From Methanospirillum hungatei (lineage in GTDB: Archaea > Halobacteriota > Methanomicrobia > Methanomicrobiales > Methanospirillaceae): DNA of 12,450 bases. The notes below the pieces were generated by a model. The model searched no databases and was not told where the DNA came from. It saw only the letters and a list, made by a program, of their open reading frames with translations. Numbering within the stretch: position 1 is the first letter of the stretch; the number at the start of each line of letters is the position of its first letter. A program made the translations under genes and the position numbers. Positions 4,868-12,450 of the stretch are shown one piece after another. The stretch covers positions 1-12,450 of the forward strand of contig NZ_JAIWNS010000156.1 of assembly GCF_020216685.1 (NCBI RefSeq), written 5' to 3'.

Positions 4868-7771
4868 CTGGCTGTCATCACAATCCTGACTATTGGAGAT
4901 CCGAAGCAGTTTTCATTCATAACCCGGTTATTCTCAGAGAACGGGGCGAAGATATCCATTAGCGCAGCCTCTGATGTGAAGGACACCATCAATAAATTAC
5001 AGACTGCTCATTATGATGTCGTCATTGGGGATTTTGATCTTGGAAAAGAAAATGGGCTGGATTTCATCGCGAAGGTAAAAAAACAAATTCAATACAGTCC
5101 GGTTACCATCTTCACCGGTAACCAGGCGCCGGCAGTGGTAAAAGAAGCGGTCAAAGCAGGAATTGATTATTTTTTTCTGCAGAATGACGAGACCGAACTG
5201 GAAACTCTCCGGTTGAATACCTTTATCAGACAGACCGTCAGGCAGAAACAAGGGGAAGAGGCGCTTCATTATGCAGACACCAACTTCAGGATCATTGTAG
5301 AAGCAACCGATGATTCTATCTACATGGTGGATCGCCATTTCAGGTATCTGTTCATCAACAGTCCTCATCAGAAACGACTTGGCATTTATGGCGAAAATTA
5401 CGAATCGAAGATGTATAAGGATCTCCATACAGAAGAGGAGACCCAACGGTTCGTTCATTCTTTAAACCAGGTTATTACGCATAACAATTATTTTTCTGAA
5501 GAGTATGAGAAAGAGGGCAGGTATTATAATAGAAAGTTTATCCCTGTCCGGTACCAGACGTCGCAGCAGACCCTTGCGGTAACGGTTGTCTCAATAGACA
5601 TCACCGACCGTGTCAGGCTTGAAGATGAAGTGGCCAGAGGGGCATCACTGGTTACGGCAACATTTGAGTCCACGTCTGATGGAATCTTTGTGGTTGACCG
5701 GGTCGGGAAGATCATCAATTATAACCAGAAGTTCCTGGATATGTGGTTTATTCCTGAGTCGGTTATAGAAGAACGGGATGAAGAGGTCTTGCTGGCTTAT
5801 CTTGAAAACCAGCTTGAGGACCGGGAATCTTTTATTGAAAAGATCAATTACCTCAGGAATCATCCGGAAAAGGAAGCATTTGATGTCCTGGAGTTTCGTG
5901 ACGGAAGGGTATTTGAACGCAATACACTCCCACAACGTATTGGCGGGACCATCATCGGCCGGGTCTGGACCTTTAAGGATGTGACCGAGCAGAGAAAGAC
6001 GCTTACCACGCTCCAGGTCACACAGGCAAATTACCGGAGCGTTGTTGAGTCAACCGGTGATTCCATCTTCATGGTTGATCGTGAGGGCTGTTACCTCTTT
6101 ATGAACTCATATCACCGGAACAAACTCGGGGATATTGCCGATAAATATCTTGAAAAACGGATGCGGGTCATGCTTCCGCCAGGTGAAGATCAGCGGTTTG
6201 ACCAGGCCCTTCAAAGGGTGATCTCGACAAAGCGTCAGATTCAGGATGAGTTCCACTGGCTTTCAAAGGATTATATCCGGCGGTTTACACCGGTAAAGGA
6301 TGATGAATCTGATGAGATCAGGGCAGTTACCGTAGTCCTCACTGATATATCTGACTGGAAAGCTGCAGAACAGGAGGTGAAAAATAATGAGGAAAGGCTT
6401 AAGATCCTCTTTGATTATGCTCCGGAAGCCTACCTCCTGACTGACATTAAAGGGACATTTATCGAGTCCAATAGGGCTGCGACAGAACTTACCGGCTATA
6501 CCCCTGATGATCTGAAAGGACGGAATATCTTTACCATGGGCCTGATTGGGTCGATGCATATCACCAAGACAGCTGTCCTCTTCGCGAAAAATGCCCTGGG
6601 CCGGCCGACAGGTCCTGATGAGGTTCATATCAGCAGGAAAGACGGGAAGATCCTCTATGCTGAGGTGATGACCTATCCGATCCGGATAAGGACTCAGAGT
6701 CTGGTGATGACGATTGCACGGGACATCACTGACCGCAAAGCGTCTGAAGAAGCATTAAAACAGCGTGAAGAGCAGTACAGGCTGTTGGTCAACAATGCAG
6801 GTGAAGGTGTTTTTGTTCTTCGTGACACCAGGATAATTTTTGCAAATCCAAAATCATCTGAAATATTTGGGTATACTTCGGAAAACCTTACCCAGTCTGC
6901 TATTTCAGATATTATCCATCCTGACGATCTGCAAGAATTCTCAACTCTTCTGGGCCGTGCCCGTGAAGGAGAGCAGATTCATGCCGGTGTATCTCTTCGT
7001 GCCTTCACAAATACCGGAGAGCTCCGGTGGCTGGAAGTTGGTATGGCAGAGATTGTCTGGCAGAATAACCCGGCTATCCTGCTCCTGTGTATGGATATTA
7101 CCAAGCAGAAGATAGCTCAGGATGCCCTGGTTCAGAGTAACCGAAAGCTCAACCTGCTCTCATCTATTACCCGTCATGATGTGCTGAATCAGATTACTAT
7201 TCTGCTGGCATACCTGGATCTTTTGAAAAAGAAGAATAAGGATCCTGATCTTGAGCCATTTATCGCAAAACAGGTAGAGGCGACCCAGTCAATACGAAGT
7301 CAGATTGTGTTTACCAAGGAGTACCAGGATGTTGGTGTCAAAGAGCCTCAGTGGCAGAATCTGGGATCCACAATAGCCAATGCCCGTGAGTATGGACGGG
7401 TGGAGTTTGTGAGCTGGGATGATAATCTTAACTCTATCGAGATATATGCCGATCCGCTTCTTGAGAAAGTTTTCTCCAACCTGATCTCAAACTCCCTGAT
7501 GCATGGAGAGACAGTCTCTCAGATCAGGTTCTTTACCGAGGAGACTCCTTCTGCACTTCTTTTAATCTATGAAGATAATGGTGTCGGGATTCCTGAAAAG
7601 GATAAAAAGAAGATCTTCCATCATGGGTTTGGGAAGAATACCGGTTTTGGGTTATTCCTGTCCCGAGAGATCCTCTCAATTACCGGCCTGTCCATTACTG
7701 AAACCGGGAAAGAAGGAAAGGGTGTCAGGTTTGAGATATCAATACCACGAAACCTCTACCGGTTAGTGTAA
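4868..7771 (+). CDS. Receiver-PAS(x5)-histidine kinase, hybrid sensor with degenerate receiver
   Basis: 967 residues from a proposed CTG start; cytoplasmic, no membrane segment. Domains: response-regulator receiver 1-125, PAS 133-250, 257-378, 381-499, 508-626 and 635-748, then histidine kinase 757-967. The kinase core has the H-box TRHDVLNQ (H770), N-box NLISNSLMHG, G1 DNGVGIP and G2 GFGLFLSREI. The receiver has D55 (GDFD) as phosphoacceptor, but the first acidic pair reads GD rather than DD and the conserved lysine is replaced by N106 (LQND). PAS1 and PAS3 resemble each other (DDSIYMVDR / GDSIFMVDR), suggesting duplication. The GTG at 4976 would give 931 residues but remove the first strand and helix of the receiver, and lacks a Shine-Dalgarno. 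No partner regulator is adjacent, so ligand and output are unknown. Its last 9 nt overlap a small interrupted ORF on the other strand. Confidence 0.88.
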   Translation: MAVITILTIGDPKQFSFITRLFSENGAKISISAASDVKDTINKLQTAHYDVVIGDFDLGKENGLDFIAKVKKQIQYSPVTIFTGNQAPAVVKEAVKAGIDYFFLQNDETELETLRLNTFIRQTVRQKQGEEALHYADTNFRIIVEATDDSIYMVDRHFRYLFINSPHQKRLGIYGENYESKMYKDLHTEEETQRFVHSLNQVITHNNYFSEEYEKEGRYYNRKFIPVRYQTSQQTLAVTVVSIDITDRVRLEDEVARGASLVTATFESTSDGIFVVDRVGKIINYNQKFLDMWFIPESVIEERDEEVLLAYLENQLEDRESFIEKINYLRNHPEKEAFDVLEFRDGRVFERNTLPQRIGGTIIGRVWTFKDVTEQRKTLTTLQVTQANYRSVVESTGDSIFMVDREGCYLFMNSYHRNKLGDIADKYLEKRMRVMLPPGEDQRFDQALQRVISTKRQIQDEFHWLSKDYIRRFTPVKDDESDEIRAVTVVLTDISDWKAAEQEVKNNEERLKILFDYAPEAYLLTDIKGTFIESNRAATELTGYTPDDLKGRNIFTMGLIGSMHITKTAVLFAKNALGRPTGPDEVHISRKDGKILYAEVMTYPIRIRTQSLVMTIARDITDRKASEEALKQREEQYRLLVNNAGEGVFVLRDTRIIFANPKSSEIFGYTSENLTQSAISDIIHPDDLQEFSTLLGRAREGEQIHAGVSLRAFTNTGELRWLEVGMAEIVWQNNPAILLLCMDITKQKIAQDALVQSNRKLNLLSSITRHDVLNQITILLAYLDLLKKKNKDPDLEPFIAKQVEATQSIRSQIVFTKEYQDVGVKEPQWQNLGSTIANAREYGRVEFVSWDDNLNSIEIYADPLLEKVFSNLISNSLMHGETVSQIRFFTEETPSALLLIYEDNGVGIPEKDKKKIFHHGFGKNTGFGLFLSREILSITGLSITETGKEGKGVRFEISIPRNLYRLV

Positions 7772-8032
7772 TTTTGTTATACAATCTTCCACCTCTTCCA
7801 TAAATTGATAAATATCTGCCCTTCCATGAAAACTATTTTTGTAGGACTTACGCAACCAGTAACTTGACTTAAATTTTAGGAAATGGGATTATAGTAACTA
7901 TATTATAAAACTATTTAGATAAATTAACAAATTGCTCTATCTGCGTAAGTCCTATTCTCTATAAAAACGTGGATATATTGGATGATTTAAAAGAACCTGG
8001 GCTGAGTAGGCAGAAAGTGACACATCTCTCAT
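7763..8032 (-). pseudogene. Small ORF interrupted by a MITE-like insertion
   Basis: Reading the minus strand from ATG 8032, 26 codons (MRDVSLSAYSAQ... to ...YPRFYRE) run to a TAG made by the left junction of the inserted element. On the other side, 7843 to 7763, a frame reads YKNSFHGRADIYQFMEEVED and on to a TAA. Deleting the 109-bp element plus one copy of its flanking TA joins the two exactly in frame into a 52-residue ORF. A TATA box (8068-8074, reading either way) lies about 39 nt before the ATG. The joined product is charged, has no signal peptide and is not recognised by me. An in-frame TGA at 8036-8038 shows it did not extend further upstream in this frame. It could be a real small gene, a remnant of a larger one, or chance. 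Confidence 0.45.
7844..7952. mobile_element. MITE-like non-autonomous element (109 bp, TA target duplication)
   Basis: Terminal inverted repeats GGACTTACGCA (7844-7854) and TGCGTAAGTCC (7942-7952) are perfect over 11 bp, and each is flanked by TA, making a 13-bp symmetry. The interior is AT-rich with no ORF of note. Short length, TIRs and a TA duplication fit a miniature inverted-repeat element mobilised by an IS630/Tc1-mariner type transposase, which targets TA; that assignment is inference. No transposase lies in the window. Removing the element plus one TA restores a continuous ORF on the minus strand, which supports a real insertion. Confidence 0.7.
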
Positions 8033-8272
8033 GTCTCACGTTATATCATATAAGCATTGTTTACTAGTATAAATCCCATTCATTGTGTCGAATTCAGTTC
8101 AATGAAAAATCTTCTATCGATACTTCAAAATAAGAACGGCGTGAGAAGTGGATTTCATCTCTTTTTTTATTCACTCACATTTTAAAAATCGTTAGTATGA
8201 CTTGTATCGCTATATTAATATATTATTTTTCGAAGAAATAGATTTAAATATTATATTTTTAAATTCACCATC
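7955..8272. other. AT-rich intergenic stretch before the secreted protein gene
   Basis: Apart from the small interrupted ORF on the minus strand up to 8032, I see no convincing gene. It contains a perfect palindrome TTATAT-C-ATATAA at 8041-8053, a TATAAAT at 8068-8074, a 27-codon plus-strand ORF from ATG 8102 to 8185 with little protein character, and a T7 run at 8162-8168 that could end a short transcript. From 8205 on it is almost entirely A+T up to the promoter of the next gene. Confidence 0.4.
8243..8250 (+). promoter_or_regulatory. TATA box for the secreted protein gene
   Basis: TTTAAATA is centred about 27 nt before the ATG at 8273, preceded by a purine-rich GAAGAAATAGA like a BRE. No Shine-Dalgarno precedes the ATG, so the transcript is probably leaderless. 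Confidence 0.55.
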
Positions 8273-9190
8273 ATGCAATCACATGATATTTTTAGGAACA
8301 CACTTCTTTTGATTTTACTCATGATTACTTTGGTAGGAATACAACCTGTTTTCGCTGAGGGTCACTGGATTTTGGATCAGGTATACCGGGATTCCGGAGG
8401 CAGGGACGATGTATCGACAAACTGGATTGATGGGTCTGATACCTCGTTGTCAGGTGAAACCAGCTGGAAATGGGATACCATGGACTGTACACAGAAAATT
8501 TCCTCAACCTTTTCATGGACTCCACCACCGCTTGTTATATATCCTGAATCAAGTTTTAACATGAGTTTTTCATTAGACCAGAATTCATGTTCGAATTGTC
8601 TGGCAGTAGATTCCACTCTTGGAGCACAGGCAAATACCCCGACTTCCATGGGGTATGGAAATCAGGGTATGACGGGCAGAGGGATGAATGCAGCACAACT
8701 CACTGTTGGATGTATAAGCGGGGCAAAGGAGAAAAAAACACATACATTCTGGACGAGCACTGCACCGACTGAGTATGTTACTGGAAAAGACAGGGATTTT
8801 GCGATCAATATTGTTTGTACAATGTACCAGGAATGGTATTTTATCCAGTATTACTACCTCTGGTCTGATACGGAAAGTCCGGCCCAGGAGCAGGAACTGT
8901 TTAAGCCATTATCTGAATGGTCAGTTCAGGAATACGGGCCAATGGGGAACTATGATGGTATTTGGAAAGTCAGCGCAGATGGGAAAACCATTGACGCTTC
9001 CTGGTCAGGTGGAAGGATAACTGACATTATAGAAATTCAGTCAGTTATGGATAATTATGTTCAACTGTTTAGAAAAGGAAATAACGGGTATTATACCGGG
9101 TCTCTGACATCAGATGGAATAATTCAGGGAACAGCATCCTGGTATACTGAAGGACAGACCTGGACTGCGAAAATTTTGAAAAAGGATTAA
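8273..9190 (+). CDS. Secreted hypothetical protein
   Basis: 305 residues. Residues 1-28 form a Sec signal peptide: a short polar start, the hydrophobic core LLLILLMITLVGI, and a likely cut after VFA-28. There is no other membrane segment or clear anchor, so the mature protein is probably released or cell-wall associated. The mature part is polar, rich in Trp, Tyr, Ser and Gly, with five cysteines (72, 106, 109, 147, 182), including CSNC, that might bind metal or form disulfides. The C-terminal region (about 226-300: YDGIWKVSADGKTIDASW, then GYYTGSLTSDGIIQGTASW) looks like a small all-beta domain with two similar DG-hairpin units. I do not recognise the family. A TATA box about 27 nt upstream suggests a leaderless message. 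It lies in an AT-rich accessory-looking stretch and converges on gyrA with a 5-nt gap. Confidence 0.75.
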   Translation: MQSHDIFRNTLLLILLMITLVGIQPVFAEGHWILDQVYRDSGGRDDVSTNWIDGSDTSLSGETSWKWDTMDCTQKISSTFSWTPPPLVIYPESSFNMSFSLDQNSCSNCLAVDSTLGAQANTPTSMGYGNQGMTGRGMNAAQLTVGCISGAKEKKTHTFWTSTAPTEYVTGKDRDFAINIVCTMYQEWYFIQYYYLWSDTESPAQEQELFKPLSEWSVQEYGPMGNYDGIWKVSADGKTIDASWSGGRITDIIEIQSVMDNYVQLFRKGNNGYYTGSLTSDGIIQGTASWYTEGQTWTAKILKKD

Positions 9191-9195
9191 TTTTT

Positions 9196-9197
<2 letters not shown>
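9191..9197 (+). terminator. T-run terminator between the secreted protein gene and gyrA
   Basis: Seven T residues immediately follow the stop at 9188-9190. In the 5-nt gap between two convergent genes this is the only visible termination signal for the plus-strand transcript; it overlaps the gyrA stop codon at 9196-9198. Confidence 0.5.

Positions 9198-12450
<3,253 letters not shown>

Noticed and set aside
4976..7771. GTG at 4976 as the start of the sensor kinase
   Set aside because: It would cut off the first strand and helix of the receiver, which are encoded in frame just upstream, and it has no Shine-Dalgarno. CTG 4868 with AGGTGAT fits better.
8102..8185. 27-codon plus-strand ORF
   Set aside because: Very short, no recognisable features, in AT-rich sequence with a T7 run inside it; kept only as a weak transcript hint.

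Overview
The window looks like chromosome of a euryarchaeal methanogen, most likely Methanomicrobiales and Methanospirillum-like. Evidence for this is: archaeal-type TATA boxes about 26 nt upstream of inferred starts; tRNAs without encoded CCA; archaeal UMP kinase; an AmrS radical SAM enzyme; a receiver/multi-PAS histidine kinase with the RHDVLNQ H-box I associate with methanogen kinases; bacterial-type gyrase genes, as many euryarchaea carry; and a bacterial-type GroES. The genus is inference; no marker gene such as 16S is present.

Layout. (1) 1-112, minus: start of groES, cut by the window edge. It is divergent from a winged-helix regulator at 245-706; the gap holds TATA boxes and inverted repeats that could be operators. 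(2) 720-2200, minus: amrS followed by a Mut7-C RNase-type gene, joined by an ATGA stop/start overlap. (3) 2302-3012, plus: archaeal pyrH, divergent from amrS. (4) 3058-3132: tRNA-Pro(UGG), then nth (endonuclease III) 9 nt later, ending in a hairpin. (5) 3888-3959, minus: tRNA-Ala(GGC). (6) 4091-4765: MTAP/MTIP family nucleoside phosphorylase. (7) 4868-7771: large receiver-PAS(x5)-histidine kinase, whose best start appears to be CTG. (8) 7772-8272: AT-rich intergenic region with a 109-bp MITE-like element flanked by TA. Removing the element plus one TA joins two ORF fragments on the minus strand into one 52-codon ORF. (9) 8273-9190: secreted orphan protein. (10) 9196-12450, minus: gyrA (TTG start) overlapping the end of gyrB, which runs off the window.

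Most genes are housekeeping: protein folding, pyrimidine nucleotide synthesis, base excision repair, methylthio-nucleoside salvage, DNA topology. The accessory-looking part is about 4868-9190 (sensor kinase, MITE, interrupted small ORF, secreted orphan). I see no CRISPR array, prophage, toxin-antitoxin pair or recognisable defence island. The most noteworthy observations are the MITE-interrupted small ORF, the CTG start of the kinase with its degenerate receiver, and the repeat-rich groES/regulator promoter region.
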